Shown here piece after piece: positions 28,246 through 36,570 of a DNA stretch of 55,735 nucleotides; position 1 is the stretch's first letter, and every line of letters starts with the position of its first letter. The notes beneath the pieces are model-generated. The model was given only the letters and a program-made list of their open reading frames with translations. It had not been told where the DNA came from and ran no database searches. The translations under genes were made by a program, and so were the position numbers. This stretch comes from Streptomyces sennicomposti (GTDB lineage Bacteria; Actinomycetota; Actinomycetes; Streptomycetales; Streptomycetaceae): positions 1 through 55,735 of the forward strand of contig NZ_JAIOAB010000048.1 of assembly GCF_019890635.1 (NCBI RefSeq), written 5' to 3'.

Positions 28246-28279
28246 GAAATCCCCCGGACGCAATTGTCCGGGGGATTTC
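28246..28279 (-). terminator. Terminator between the thioredoxin gene and helD
   Basis: A perfect 14-bp stem, GAAATCCCCCGGAC with GTCCGGGGGATTTC, closes a GCAATT loop. It lies 31 nt after the thioredoxin stop, on the path toward helD. Another inverted repeat (GCGAC...GTCGC around TTTCGAAAACGAA) follows at about 28198-28226 in the helD leader. Confidence 0.85.
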
Positions 28280-28310
28280 CTCGTGTCCGGGGCCCGTACG
28301 GCCCCACCGG

Positions 28311-28682
28311 CTACCGCGCGGCGGGCGCCGCCCCGTCGAACACCACGTCCGGCAGCGCGTCCGCCACCTCCGCCAGCAGCCGCCGCTTGGGCCGCGCCCC
28401 CACCATGGACCGCACCGGCTCGCCGCCGCGGAAGACCATGAACGTCGGCATGGACAGCACCTTGTACGCGTTCGTGGTGTCCGGGTTGTGGTCCACGTTC
28501 AGCTGGACCACCTTCAGCCGCTCGCCCTCCTCCGCCGCGAGGGCGCTCAGCACCGGCGCCATCTGCCGGCACGGCGGGCACCAGTCGGCGGTGAACTCCA
28601 CCAGCACCGGCCGGTCCGCCGCCAGCACCTCCCCCGCGAAGTCCGCGTCGGTCACCTCGGCCACACCCTGAGCCTGGCTCAT
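28311..28682 (-). CDS. Thioredoxin with WCPPC active site
   Basis: A 123-residue thioredoxin-fold protein. The active site reads ADWCPPCRQM with Cys35 and Cys38; the common thioredoxin motif is WCGPC, so the first variable residue is Pro instead of Gly. The cis-proline is in SMPTFMVF. The start ATG 28682 has only a 5-nt gap from the MerR stop upstream, so the two genes form an operon. No signal peptide is seen, so it acts in the cytoplasm. It probably reduces disulfides under control of the MerR regulator (inference). A perfect hairpin terminator follows. Confidence 0.9.
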   Translation of the reverse strand: MSQAQGVAEVTDADFAGEVLAADRPVLVEFTADWCPPCRQMAPVLSALAAEEGERLKVVQLNVDHNPDTTNAYKVLSMPTFMVFRGGEPVRSMVGARPKRRLLAEVADALPDVVFDGAAPAAR

Positions 28683-28687
28683 CGCCG

Positions 28688-29107
28688 TCACCCTCCCAGT
28701 TCGCACACGGGTTCCGGACCCCCCGGAACCAGCGCCTCGGCCGCCAGCCCGTCCCGCGCCGCCTCCGCCCGCGCCAGCTGCTCGCCGACCTTCGCCCGTA
28801 CGGCCGCCAGCTCGCCGATCAGCGCGTCCAGCTCGTCCAGCTTGCGCCGGTACACCACGAGCGACGCCGGGCAGGAGTCGCCCTCCGGGTGCCCGGCGCG
28901 CAGGCACTCCACGAACGGCCGGGTCTCCTCCAGGTCGAACCCGAAGTCCTGGAGCGTCCTGATCTGCCGCAGCAGCCTGAGGTCCCGCTCTTCGTACGTG
29001 CGGTGCCCGTGCTCGTCCCGCCGCGCGGGCAGCAGCCCCCGCGACTCGTAGTACCGCAGCGCCCGGGCCGTCGTCCCGGCCCGCGCGGCCAGCTCGCCGA
29101 TTCGCAT
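28688..29107 (-). CDS. MerR family transcriptional regulator
   Basis: A 139-residue regulator with the MerR winged helix at its start (MRIGELAARAGTTARALRYYE, then SRGLLPARR and RTYEERDL). A dimerisation helix comes after it (LVVYRRKLDELDALIGELAAVRAKVGEQLARAEAA). Two cysteines occur, one in GDSCPASL and one near the end (PVCELGG). The CPAS part falls where some redox or metal sensors of this family bind ligand, so thiol or metal sensing is possible but not shown. It is the first gene of a pair with thioredoxin. An 18-bp palindrome lies 17 nt upstream of its start, where a MerR dimer would bind for autoregulation. Confidence 0.88.
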   Translation of the reverse strand: MRIGELAARAGTTARALRYYESRGLLPARRDEHGHRTYEERDLRLLRQIRTLQDFGFDLEETRPFVECLRAGHPEGDSCPASLVVYRRKLDELDALIGELAAVRAKVGEQLARAEAARDGLAAEALVPGGPEPVCELGG

Positions 29108-29123
29108 GAGGACGACGCTACGG

Positions 29124-29141
29124 CTTGACGCCGACGTCAAG
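29124..29141 (-). promoter_or_regulatory. MerR-type operator upstream of the merR-thioredoxin operon
   Basis: CTTGAC-GCCGAC-GTCAAG has perfect 6-bp arms around a 6-bp centre. Read on the minus strand, the arm supplies a TTGACG -35-like hexamer. This is the arrangement expected for a MerR site within a stretched promoter. Confidence 0.65.
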
Positions 29142-29236
29142 GCAAGAGGCCGGGCGCGACGGTGCCCCACGACCGGCCGGCCGTGACGTCCGGCCGTGAC
29201 GCGGGGCGACGCATCCGTGTCCGTGTCGGCGTCGGT

Positions 29237-30001
29237 TCAGACCAGCACCCCCGCCGACTCCTCCACCTCCAGCAGGGACGCGCTGCGGCGTTCCTCGTCG
29301 AAGGCTCGGCGGCCGCCGCGGAGGCCGAAGAGGCGTTTGGTGACGGCGATGTAGAGGACGGCGAGGATGTTGAGGACCAGGGTGGTGATCTTCAGCGCGC
29401 TGATGTGCTCGGTGAGTTCGTAGATCTCCAGCGGCAGGAAGGCCGCCGTGGCGACCACCGTCAGGTACTCCGCCCAGCGCTTGGCGTACCAGAGGCCCAC
29501 CGCCTCGATGATCTCCACCAGCGCGTAGGCGAGGAGCAGTCCGGCGACCAGCAGCAGGGTGGAGTGCTTGTAGCCGAAGGTCTTCTGGATGGTGCCGACG
29601 ACCGGCGAATGGTCGAGGTCGTAGTGGAAGTGCTTGAAGACCGGGCGCAGGACGTCCAGGTATTCCTCGAACAGCCGGCGCACCGCGTCCTGGCTGTTGC
29701 TGAACTTCCACACCGCCACGGCGACCAGGACGATGAACACGCCGCGCACCGCCCGCTCGACGGCGAGGAAGCGCAGGACGAACAGGTCGCGCAGCACCTT
29801 GCCGCGCGGCACCAGCGGGGCCTCGGCGGCCGGTCCGGAGCCGTGCGGGTCGCCGAGCACGAAGTCACCGCAGCGCAGGCAGCGCCACACCTCGCCGAGC
29901 GCGGTGTCGGCGTGCAGCCGGATCCGCAGCCGGGGGTCGTCCGGCGCGTAGGTCACGTGCCCCTTGCGCGCGCACGTACGCCGGTCCCAGTCGATCGCCA
30001 T
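29237..30001 (-). CDS. DUF2127 membrane protein
   Basis: A 254-residue protein. Its first 60 residues are soluble and hold CARKGH, then RCLRCGDFVLG. These cysteines and a histidine could form a small zinc site (inference). Three to four membrane segments follow: AVRGVFIVLVAVAVWKF, LLLVAGLLLAYALVEIIEAV, YLTVVATAAFLPLEIYEL and ITTLVLNILAVLYIAV. The pattern fits DUF2127, whose function is unknown. ATG 30001 follows GGAGG. It stands alone, with 130-140 nt on each side. Confidence 0.8.
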   Translation of the reverse strand: MAIDWDRRTCARKGHVTYAPDDPRLRIRLHADTALGEVWRCLRCGDFVLGDPHGSGPAAEAPLVPRGKVLRDLFVLRFLAVERAVRGVFIVLVAVAVWKFSNSQDAVRRLFEEYLDVLRPVFKHFHYDLDHSPVVGTIQKTFGYKHSTLLLVAGLLLAYALVEIIEAVGLWYAKRWAEYLTVVATAAFLPLEIYELTEHISALKITTLVLNILAVLYIAVTKRLFGLRGGRRAFDEERRSASLLEVEESAGVLV

Positions 30002-30140
30002 CCCCCGTCGCCTCCATCACTTGCGTCACTTGCTCCGTGTGCGCGCACGGCCGTGCCGCACCCGGTCGGTACGGCACGGCACGGTAGTGCATCGTCCGTC
30101 GCGGAGAGAGACGGCGGACGGGGAGTTTCAGTTCGCCCGG

Positions 30141-31826
30141 TCACCCCGGCTGGTTCGCCCCGCTGCCCACCAGTTCCTTCTCCTCGTCTTCGGCCGGCTC
30201 CGCCTCGGGGGCCGTGCCGCGCGGCAGGAGCAGGGCCACGGCGAGGGTGCCCACGCCGAGGACGACCGCGCCGACCAGGCTGGTGTGGGCCACCGCGTCG
30301 GCGAAGGCGGAGCCGACGGCGTCCTTCATCTGGCGGGCGCCCTCGGCGAGTTGACCCGCCTGCGCCTTGAGCTGCCCGGCCTGCTGGGGGTCGGACGCGT
30401 GGGCGGCCTGCGCCGCGAGCTGCCGCGCCTTGTCGCCGATGCCCTGCGCGACGGCGTACCCGGCGCCGACCGAGTCCTGCGCGGTGGCCAGGGCGCTCGC
30501 CGGGAGGCGGCTGCCGGCGGTGGCGTCGGAGAGGTGGTCGGAGTAGGAGGTCGCCAGCAGCGAGCCGAGGATCGCGATGCCGAGGGAGCCGCCCAGCTCC
30601 AGCGAGGTGTCGTTGACGGCGCCGCCGACGCCCAGCTCGGACTCCGGGAAGGAGCCCATGATCGCGTCGGTGCAGGGCGACAGCGCGAGGCCGATCGCGA
30701 GGCCGAGGATGATCAGCGGGGCCACGAGGTCGCCGTAGGAGGACCCGGCGTCGATGCGGGTGAGCAGGGCGAGCGCGGTGGTGCCGCCGACCATGCCCGC
30801 GCTGACCGTCCACTTCATGCCGACGCGCGGGGTGAGGTACCCGGTCAGCGCGGAGCCGGCGAAGACCGCGCCGGCCAGCGGCAGCATGCGCACGCCGGTG
30901 GCCAGGGCGTCGTAGCCGAGGACGAACTGGAGGTGCTGGGTGAGGTAGTAGAAGGCGCCGAAGACGGCGAGGAAGAACAGGGCGACGGCCAGGTTGGCGC
31001 CGGCGAAGCGGCGGTGGGCGAAGCGGCGCACGTCGAGGATGGGGCGCGGGTGGCGCAGCTCCCACAGGACGAACGCGGTCAGGCCCGCGCCCGCGACCAC
31101 CGCCGCGGTGATCGCCTTGGCGTCCCAGCCGAAGTGCGGGCCCTGGATGATCATGTAGACGAGGGCGCCGGTCCACACCACGGACAGCAGTCCGCCGACG
31201 TAGTCGATCCGGTCGTGGTGACCGGCCTTGGACGGCGGGACGAGGACGAACGCGGCAACCAGGGCGACGGCGGCGACGGGCACGTTGATCAGGAACGTGG
31301 AGGCCCAGCCGTGGTTCTTCAGCAGTGCGCCGGCGACGACCGGGCCGGCCGCGATGGCGAGTCCGGCGGTGGCGGTCCACAGGGTGATCGCCTTGGCGCG
31401 TTCGGCGCGTGGGAAGGTCGCGGCGAGCAGGGAGAGCGTGGCCGGCATGATCAGCGCGGCGCCGACGCCCATCACGGCGCGGGCCGCGATGACGGTGGCC
31501 GCGCTGTCGGCGAGGTAGCCGAAGACGGCTCCGCCGCCGAACACCAGCAGGCCGAGGACGAGCGCGCCGCGCCGGCTGTACTTGTCGCCGATCGCGCCGA
31601 GCAGCAGCATCAGCGCCGCGTAGGGGACGGTGTAGCCGTCGATGACCCATTGCAGGTCGGAGCTGGACAGCCCGAGATCGCGGGTCATGTCGGGCGCGGC
31701 GACGGTGAGGGCGGTGTTGGCCATCACGATGATCAGCAGGCTCAGGCAGAGCACCAGCAGCGCCCACCAGCGCCGGGCGTAGGGGCGGTCCATCCGCTCC
31801 ACCGGTTCGTTCATGACGAGTCGCAT
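30141..31826 (-). CDS. MFS drug exporter of the DHA2 (14-segment) family
   Basis: A 561-residue proton-driven multidrug exporter. Hallmarks are NTALTVAAPDMTRDLGLSSS with VIDGYTVPYAALMLLLGAIGDKYSRR (loop 2-3 motif) and the segment-5 motif GLAIAAGPVVAGALL with its double Gly-Pro. A long segment-14 hairpin precedes a charged tail (EPAEDEEKELVG). A soluble Ala/Gln-rich insert (ATAQDSVGAGYAVAQGIGDKARQ) between the last helices is usual in this group. ATG 31826 has a GGAAGG site 11 nt upstream; ATG 31814 is a good alternative. It is divergent from a TetR gene, with three operator palindromes in the 115-nt gap, so the pump is almost certainly repressed by that TetR. Confidence 0.9.
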   Translation of the reverse strand: MRLVMNEPVERMDRPYARRWWALLVLCLSLLIIVMANTALTVAAPDMTRDLGLSSSDLQWVIDGYTVPYAALMLLLGAIGDKYSRRGALVLGLLVFGGGAVFGYLADSAATVIAARAVMGVGAALIMPATLSLLAATFPRAERAKAITLWTATAGLAIAAGPVVAGALLKNHGWASTFLINVPVAAVALVAAFVLVPPSKAGHHDRIDYVGGLLSVVWTGALVYMIIQGPHFGWDAKAITAAVVAGAGLTAFVLWELRHPRPILDVRRFAHRRFAGANLAVALFFLAVFGAFYYLTQHLQFVLGYDALATGVRMLPLAGAVFAGSALTGYLTPRVGMKWTVSAGMVGGTTALALLTRIDAGSSYGDLVAPLIILGLAIGLALSPCTDAIMGSFPESELGVGGAVNDTSLELGGSLGIAILGSLLATSYSDHLSDATAGSRLPASALATAQDSVGAGYAVAQGIGDKARQLAAQAAHASDPQQAGQLKAQAGQLAEGARQMKDAVGSAFADAVAHTSLVGAVVLGVGTLAVALLLPRGTAPEAEPAEDEEKELVGSGANQPG

Positions 31827-31862
31827 GGCAGGGGTTGCCTTCCTCGGAAGCGCGACGAAAAT

Positions 31863-31878
31863 TGCACAGGCGTGTGCA
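31863..31878. promoter_or_regulatory. Operator 1, TGCACA-N4-TGTGCA
   Basis: TGCACAGGCGTGTGCA is a 16-bp palindrome and the copy nearest the exporter gene. Together with copies at 31881-31896 and 31908-31923 it forms an array across the divergent promoter. Confidence 0.8.
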
Positions 31879-31880
31879 CT

Positions 31881-31896
31881 TACACAACCCTGTGCA
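31881..31896. promoter_or_regulatory. Operator 2, TACACA-N4-TGTGCA
   Basis: TACACAACCCTGTGCA has one arm mismatch relative to copies 1 and 3. It lies 18 bp centre to centre from copy 1, so two dimers could bind close together. Confidence 0.75.
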
Positions 31897-31907
31897 ATGT
31901 ACGACGA

Positions 31908-31923
31908 TGCACAAGGCTGTGCA
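31908..31923. promoter_or_regulatory. Operator 3, TGCACA-N4-TGTGCA
   Basis: TGCACAAGGCTGTGCA lies 27 bp from copy 2 and ends 18 nt before the TetR start. It is suited to autorepression of that gene. Confidence 0.8.
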
Positions 31924-31941
31924 AATCGAGCGGGGTGCAGA

Positions 31942-32559
31942 ATGTCAGCCATGACCACGGGTAACAGCACGCGCGCCGACGTCAACCGGCGCCGCATCCT
32001 CGACGTCGCCCTCGCCGAGCTGCTGCGCGACCCCGACGCGTCCATGGACCAGATCGCGCGCGCCGCGGGCGTCGTACGGCGCACGGTGTACGGGCACTTC
32101 CCGAGCCGCGAGGCACTGATCAGCACGCTCGTGGACGACGCGGTGCAGGCGCTGGCGGACGCGCACGCGGCGGGGCGCGAGGGCGTGGCGGACCCGGCGG
32201 AGGCGGTGGCGCGCTCGGTGCTGGCGATCTGGCCCATCGCCGACCGTTACCGGCTGCTGGTGGCGCTGGCCCAGCGCACGGTCACCATGGAGGGCATCCG
32301 CGAGCGGCTGGCCCCGGTCCGCACGGCCTGTGCGGACCTCCTCCAGCGCGGCTTCGACCAGGGCGTCTTCAGCTCGCCGCTGCCCGCGCCCGCCCTGGCG
32401 CACGTGCACGAGCAGATCCTGTTCGCGCTGATGGAGGCCGTGAACGACGAACTGCTGCCGGCCCACGAGGCCGGCCGTTCGGCCGCCGTGACGGTCCTGG
32501 CGGCGGCGGGGGTGCCGGCGGCACTGGCGGGCGCGCTGGTCGCGCGCCTCGCGCACTGA
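31942..32559 (+). CDS. TetR/AcrR family transcriptional regulator of the MFS exporter
   Basis: A 205-residue regulator. The helix-turn-helix includes NRRRILDVALAELLRDPD, SMDQIARAAGVVRRTVYGHF and PSREALISTLVDDA. The ligand domain is alpha-helical with no recognised signature. ATG 31942 (MSAMTTGN) follows GGGG; ATG 31951 is an alternative. The longer open frame upstream would cross the operators and is rejected. Its divergent partner is the DHA2 exporter, and the three TGCACA palindromes between them are its likely sites. A tandem repeat block begins right after the stop. Confidence 0.88.
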   Translation: MSAMTTGNSTRADVNRRRILDVALAELLRDPDASMDQIARAAGVVRRTVYGHFPSREALISTLVDDAVQALADAHAAGREGVADPAEAVARSVLAIWPIADRYRLLVALAQRTVTMEGIRERLAPVRTACADLLQRGFDQGVFSSPLPAPALAHVHEQILFALMEAVNDELLPAHEAGRSAAVTVLAAAGVPAALAGALVARLAH

Positions 32560-32589
32560 CGGCGGAGCGGCCGCCCCCCCTGGTCGGGG

Positions 32590-33110
32590 GACGGCCGCTC
32601 GGGGCGCGGGAAGGAACCGGGTGCCCGCTCGGGGCGCGAGAAAGAACCGGGTGCCCGCTCGGGGGGCGGGAAAGAACCCGGTGCCCGCTCGGGGCGCGAG
32701 AAAGAACCGGGTGCCCGCTCGGGGGGCGGGAAAGAACCCGGTGCCCGCTCACGGGCGGGAGAGAGCCGGGTGCCCGTTCGGGGGCGGGAAAGAGCCGGCG
32801 AGGCGCGAAGGAAGCCGGACGCCCGCTCGGGGCTCGGGAGGAAGCCCGCTCGGGGCGCGGGCGGAAGCCGGACGCCCGCTCGGTGCTCGGGCGGAAGCCC
32901 GCTCGGGGCTCGGGAGGGAGCCGGACGTGCTGCTCGCGGGGCGCGGGACAAGGCTAGGCACCCGCTCGCGGGGCGCAAGGGAAAGCCGATGCCCGGCCAG
33001 GGGCCGGGCACGGCCGGACGCCCGCTCGGGGCCCAGGAAGAAAGCCGGGCGCCCGGCCAAGGTTCAGGCAAGGCCGGGCGTCCGGAGTCGTGGGGCGCCC
33101 GCGCGGTGCG
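32590..33110. repeat. 30-bp GC-rich minisatellite, regular then degenerate
   Basis: The unit GTGCCCGCTCGGGGCGCGAG plus about 10 nt (AAAGAACCGG) starts at 32621, 32651, 32681, 32711 and 32741, an exact 30-bp period, with a shorter copy at 32770. Even and odd copies alternate between CGCGAG and GGCGGG variants, which suggests duplication of a 60-bp dimer. From 32800 to 33110 the CCCGCTCGGG core recurs irregularly. It fills the gap between convergent genes (tetR end 32559, transporter end 33165) and no real gene is seen. Confidence 0.9.
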
Positions 33111-33164
33111 GGCGCCGGGGGAAGGCCCCTCAGGCCGCTCAGGCCCCCCAGGCCTCAGGCCCCC

Positions 33165-34568
33165 TCAGGCCTTGGCGAGCTGCTTCTCGTCGTCCTCCCG
33201 CGCCTTCGGCGCCTGGGCCGGGACGTCGTCGGAGTCGTCCAGCAGGGTCCGCTCGTCGAACGGCAGCTCGCCCGCCAGCACCCGCCGTACGCGGTCCTTG
33301 TCCACCTCGCCCGTCCAGGTGCCGATCAGCAGCGTGGCGACCGCGTTGCCGGCGAAGTTGGTCAGCGCGCGGGCCTCGCTCATGAAGCGGTCGATGCCGA
33401 CGATGAGGCCGACGCCGTCGACCAGGGCGGGCTTGTGGGACTGGAGGGCGCCCGCGAGGGTGGCGAGGCCCGCGCCGGTGACGCCCGCCGCGCCCTTGGA
33501 CGCGATCATCATGAACAGCAGCAGGGTGATCTGCTGGCCGATGGAGAGCGGCTGGTCCATGGCGTCCGCGATGAACAGCGAGGCCATGGTCAGGTAGATC
33601 ATCGTGCCGTCGAGGTTGAAGGAGTAGCCGGTCGGCACGGTGATGCCGACGACCGGGCGGCTCACGCCCAGGTGCTCCATCTTCGCGATCAGCCGGGGCA
33701 GCGCGGACTCGGACGACGAGGTGGACAGGATCAGCAGGAACTCGCGGCCCAGGTACTTCAGCAGGTGGAAGATGTTGACGCCGGCCACCACCCGGGTCAT
33801 CGCGCCGAGCACCACGATCACGAACAGCAGACAGGTGGCGTAGAAGCCGAACATGATCGTGGCGAGCGCCTTCAGCGCGTCGATGCCCGTCTCGCCGACC
33901 ACGGCGGCCATCGCGCCGAACGCGCCGATCGGCGCCGCCCACATGATCATGGCGAGCACGCGGAACACCAGCCGCTGGATGTGCTCGACCCCGCGCAGCA
34001 CCGGCTCGCCCTTGCGGCCCATGGCCTGCAGCGCGAACCCGACGAGCAGCGCGACCAGCAGGGTCTGCAGGACCTCGCCCTCGGTGAACGCCGACACCAG
34101 CGTGGTCGGGATGATCCCGAGCACGAAGTCGACCGGGCCCTCCTTCGCCGCGTCCGCCTGCGCGTGGCCGACGCCCTTGACGGCCTCGGTCAGGTGCATG
34201 CCGCTGCCCGGGTGGACGAGGTTGCCGATCACCAGGCCGATGGCGAGCGCCACGAACGACATGGCGATGAAGTAGCCGAGGGCGAGACCGCCCACCTTGC
34301 CGACCTTCGCGGCCTTGCGCACCGAACCGACGCCGAGCACGATCGTGCAGAAGATGATCGGCGAGATCATCATCTTGATCAGGTTCACGAAGCCGGTGCC
34401 GAGCGGCTTCAGCTCCTCGGCGAAATCCGGCGAGGCGAACCCGACGACGACGCCGAGCACCACCGCGGCGATCACCGCTACGTAGAGATAGTGGGTGCGG
34501 TCCCGCTTGGCTGCGGGGCCCGGTCCCGCTGCGGGTGCGGCAGGTGCCGTATCGGCTGCGCTGGTCAC
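33165..34568 (-). CDS. dctA: Cation:dicarboxylate symporter (DctA-like)
   Basis: A 467-residue secondary carrier of the DAACS/SLC1 family that takes up C4-dicarboxylates such as succinate, fumarate and malate with protons or sodium. Family marks are the serine-rich re-entrant loop TSSSESALPRL, the motif VPTGYSFNLDGT and the helix ASKGAAGVTGAGLATLAGAL. The cytoplasmic C-terminus is acidic (DDSDDVPAQ). GTG 34568 follows a perfect AAGGAGG with 6-nt spacing. It is divergent from a CitA/DcuS-type histidine kinase and its response regulator, which very likely control it by sensing dicarboxylates. Confidence 0.92.
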   Translation of the reverse strand: MTSAADTAPAAPAAGPGPAAKRDRTHYLYVAVIAAVVLGVVVGFASPDFAEELKPLGTGFVNLIKMMISPIIFCTIVLGVGSVRKAAKVGKVGGLALGYFIAMSFVALAIGLVIGNLVHPGSGMHLTEAVKGVGHAQADAAKEGPVDFVLGIIPTTLVSAFTEGEVLQTLLVALLVGFALQAMGRKGEPVLRGVEHIQRLVFRVLAMIMWAAPIGAFGAMAAVVGETGIDALKALATIMFGFYATCLLFVIVVLGAMTRVVAGVNIFHLLKYLGREFLLILSTSSSESALPRLIAKMEHLGVSRPVVGITVPTGYSFNLDGTMIYLTMASLFIADAMDQPLSIGQQITLLLFMMIASKGAAGVTGAGLATLAGALQSHKPALVDGVGLIVGIDRFMSEARALTNFAGNAVATLLIGTWTGEVDKDRVRRVLAGELPFDERTLLDDSDDVPAQAPKAREDDEKQLAKA

Positions 34569-34719
34569 GGCGGCCCTCCTTGACGACGTCGTCGGCATCA
34601 CCGGCGTGCGGCTCACGTCCGGGGAGATTCGGGGATGCCGTGACTATCTCCCGTGCTGTGAGAGCGGTCACCCTTCCGTTCATTTAGTTCACGCCACGGC
34701 CGGGAGGCAGACTTGCCGC
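34569..34719. promoter_or_regulatory. Divergent dctA / sensor-kinase promoter region
   Basis: This 151-nt gap is the expected binding region for the CitB-type regulator encoded at 36567. AT-rich words TTCATTTAGTTCA occur at about 34679-34691 as an imperfect direct repeat of TTCA. No exact palindrome was found by eye. Confidence 0.4.
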
Positions 34720-36570
34720 ATGCGTATACCCGCCCTCCCGAGACCGCGCAGCCTGGCGGGCCAGCTCTTCGCGATGCAGGCCGTGCTGCTGGCGCTCGTG
34801 GTGGCCGGATACGCACTGTTCACCTACGTCAGCGACCGCGGCCAGGCGGAGGGCGCGGCGCGCCGGCAGGCCACGGCCGTGGCCCGCTCGATCGCCGACT
34901 CCCCCTCCGTGCGGGCCGCGATCCGCGACCCCGACCCGACCGCCGACCTCCAGCCGTACGCGCTGAGGGTCCAGCGGGACACCGGGGTCGACTTCGTCAC
35001 GATCATGACGCCGGAGGGCATCCGCTGGACCCACCCCGACCCGCAGCAGATAGGCCGCCCCTTCCTCGGCACCATCGCGCCCGCCCGGCACGGCGAGACC
35101 TTCACCGAGACCTACACCGGCACCCTCGGCCCGTCCGTCCGCGCGGTCACCCCCGTCCTCGACGGCGGCCGGGTCGTCGGCCTGGTCAGCGCGGGCATCC
35201 GGGTGGAGGCGATCAGCGCGCGGGTCCAGGAGCAGGTCACGGCGCTGTTCGGGGTCGCGGCCGGCATCCTCGCGCTGGGGGCGCTCGCCACGTACGTCAT
35301 CAACGCGCGGCTGCGCCGGCACACCCACGGGATGAACGCCGAGCAGCTCAGCCGGATGCACGACTATCACGAGGCCGCGCTGCACGCCGTGCGCGAGGGG
35401 CTGCTGATGCTGGACGCGGGCTACCGGGTGGCGCTGATCAACGACGGCGGGCGCGAGCTGCTGGGGGTGGGCGGCGCGGCGGAGGTCGTCGGGAGGTCGG
35501 TGGCTCAGCTGGGGCTGCCCGCCCCGCTGACCGGGGCGCTGCTGTCCTCCGAGCCCCGGCTGGACGAGGTGCACCTGACCGCGTCGCGGGTGCTGGTGGT
35601 GAACACCTCCCCGGTCTCCGGCGGGCAGCGCCGGGGCACGGTGGTCACCCTGCGGGATGTGACCGAACTCCAGTCGCTGATGGGCGAGCTGGACTCCGAG
35701 CGCGGGTTCACGCAGGCGCTGCGCTCCCAGGCGCACGAGGCGGCCAACCGCCTGCACACCGTGGTGTCGCTGATCGAGCTGGGACGTGCCGAGGAGGCCG
35801 TCGACTTCGCGACGGCGGAACTGGAGCTGGCGCAGGCGCTGACCGACCAGGTGGTCTCGGCGGTGAGCGAACCGGTGCTGGCCGCGCTGCTGCTCGGCAA
35901 GACGGCGCAGGCCAACGAGCGGGGCGTGGAGCTGGTGGTGTCCGAGGACAGCGGCCTGGACGACGGACTCCTGCCGGCCGCCCTGCCCGCCCGGGACCTG
36001 GTGACGATCCTCGGCAACCTGGTGGACAACGCGGTGGACGCGGCGCAGGGCGGGCCGCGGCCCCGGGTGACGGTGACCGTGGCGGCGTGCGCGCGGGAGG
36101 CCGAGCTGGTGCTGCGGGTGGCGGACACCGGGCCCGGCGTCGATCCGGCCCACACGGACCTGGTCTTCCAGCGCGGCTTCTCGACCAAGGCGACCGCTGC
36201 CGGCGGGCGCGGCCTGGGCCTGGCCCTCGCCCGCCAGGCGGTCCACCGCCACGGCGGCACCCTGACGGTGACGCCGGCGGAGGACGGCGGCGCGGCCTTC
36301 GAGGCCCGCCTGCCCCTGGGGGACGGCCCGGAGACAGCCCCGCCCACCGGGACCGACCCGGCGACCGCCCCGCCCACCGGGACCGACCCGGCCGTCCCCC
36401 GGCCCTCCGAGGGCGGATCGGTGGACGCCTCGCATGCCGGGGACGGTCCGACCGCCTCGCCACGCCCTGAGCGAGACCCGGTCACCGCACCGCCCGCCGG
36501 GGACGGTCCGGCGACCGCCCCCGCAGCCGGCCCCGCCCCCACGACCACCGCCCCCGGAGGCAGGGCATGA
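34720..36570 (+). CDS. CitA/DcuS-type sensor histidine kinase
   Basis: A 616-residue membrane sensor. Segment 1 (LFAMQAVLLALVVAGYALF) and segment 2 (VTALFGVAAGILALGALATYVI) enclose an extracytoplasmic PAS-like sensor of about 140 residues (DFVTIMTPEGIRWTHPDPQQIGRPF). A cytoplasmic PAS domain comes next, then the H-box with His339 in RSQAHEAANRLHTV and the ATPase motifs LVDNAVDAA, VADTGPGVD and GGRGLGLAL. The last 90 residues are a Pro/Thr/Ala-rich tail with a 30-bp in-frame repeat giving APPTGTDPAT twice (36333-36392). Its stop overlaps the regulator start as ATGA. It probably senses C4-dicarboxylates or citrate and drives dctA. Confidence 0.9.
   Translation: MRIPALPRPRSLAGQLFAMQAVLLALVVAGYALFTYVSDRGQAEGAARRQATAVARSIADSPSVRAAIRDPDPTADLQPYALRVQRDTGVDFVTIMTPEGIRWTHPDPQQIGRPFLGTIAPARHGETFTETYTGTLGPSVRAVTPVLDGGRVVGLVSAGIRVEAISARVQEQVTALFGVAAGILALGALATYVINARLRRHTHGMNAEQLSRMHDYHEAALHAVREGLLMLDAGYRVALINDGGRELLGVGGAAEVVGRSVAQLGLPAPLTGALLSSEPRLDEVHLTASRVLVVNTSPVSGGQRRGTVVTLRDVTELQSLMGELDSERGFTQALRSQAHEAANRLHTVVSLIELGRAEEAVDFATAELELAQALTDQVVSAVSEPVLAALLLGKTAQANERGVELVVSEDSGLDDGLLPAALPARDLVTILGNLVDNAVDAAQGGPRPRVTVTVAACAREAELVLRVADTGPGVDPAHTDLVFQRGFSTKATAAGGRGLGLALARQAVHRHGGTLTVTPAEDGGAAFEARLPLGDGPETAPPTGTDPATAPPTGTDPAVPRPSEGGSVDASHAGDGPTASPRPERDPVTAPPAGDGPATAPAAGPAPTTTAPGGRA

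Noticed and set aside
28158..28310. Rifamycin-associated element upstream of the HelD-like gene
   Set aside because: No matching inverted repeat of the GGGGCTTGC type was found by eye, so the HelR name was not used.
31813..31941. N-terminal extension of the TetR gene across the intergenic region
   Set aside because: It would translate through three operators and the divergent promoter; ATG 31942 fits the family.
32591..32800. Regular 30-bp repeats that could be taken for a CRISPR array
   Set aside because: Units are directly contiguous with no unique spacers, are very GC-rich, and no cas gene is present.
32621..33385. Open frame through the minisatellite (Arg/Gly/Pro-rich protein)
   Set aside because: It is produced by the repeat itself, has no ribosome binding site and runs into the end of dctA in antisense.
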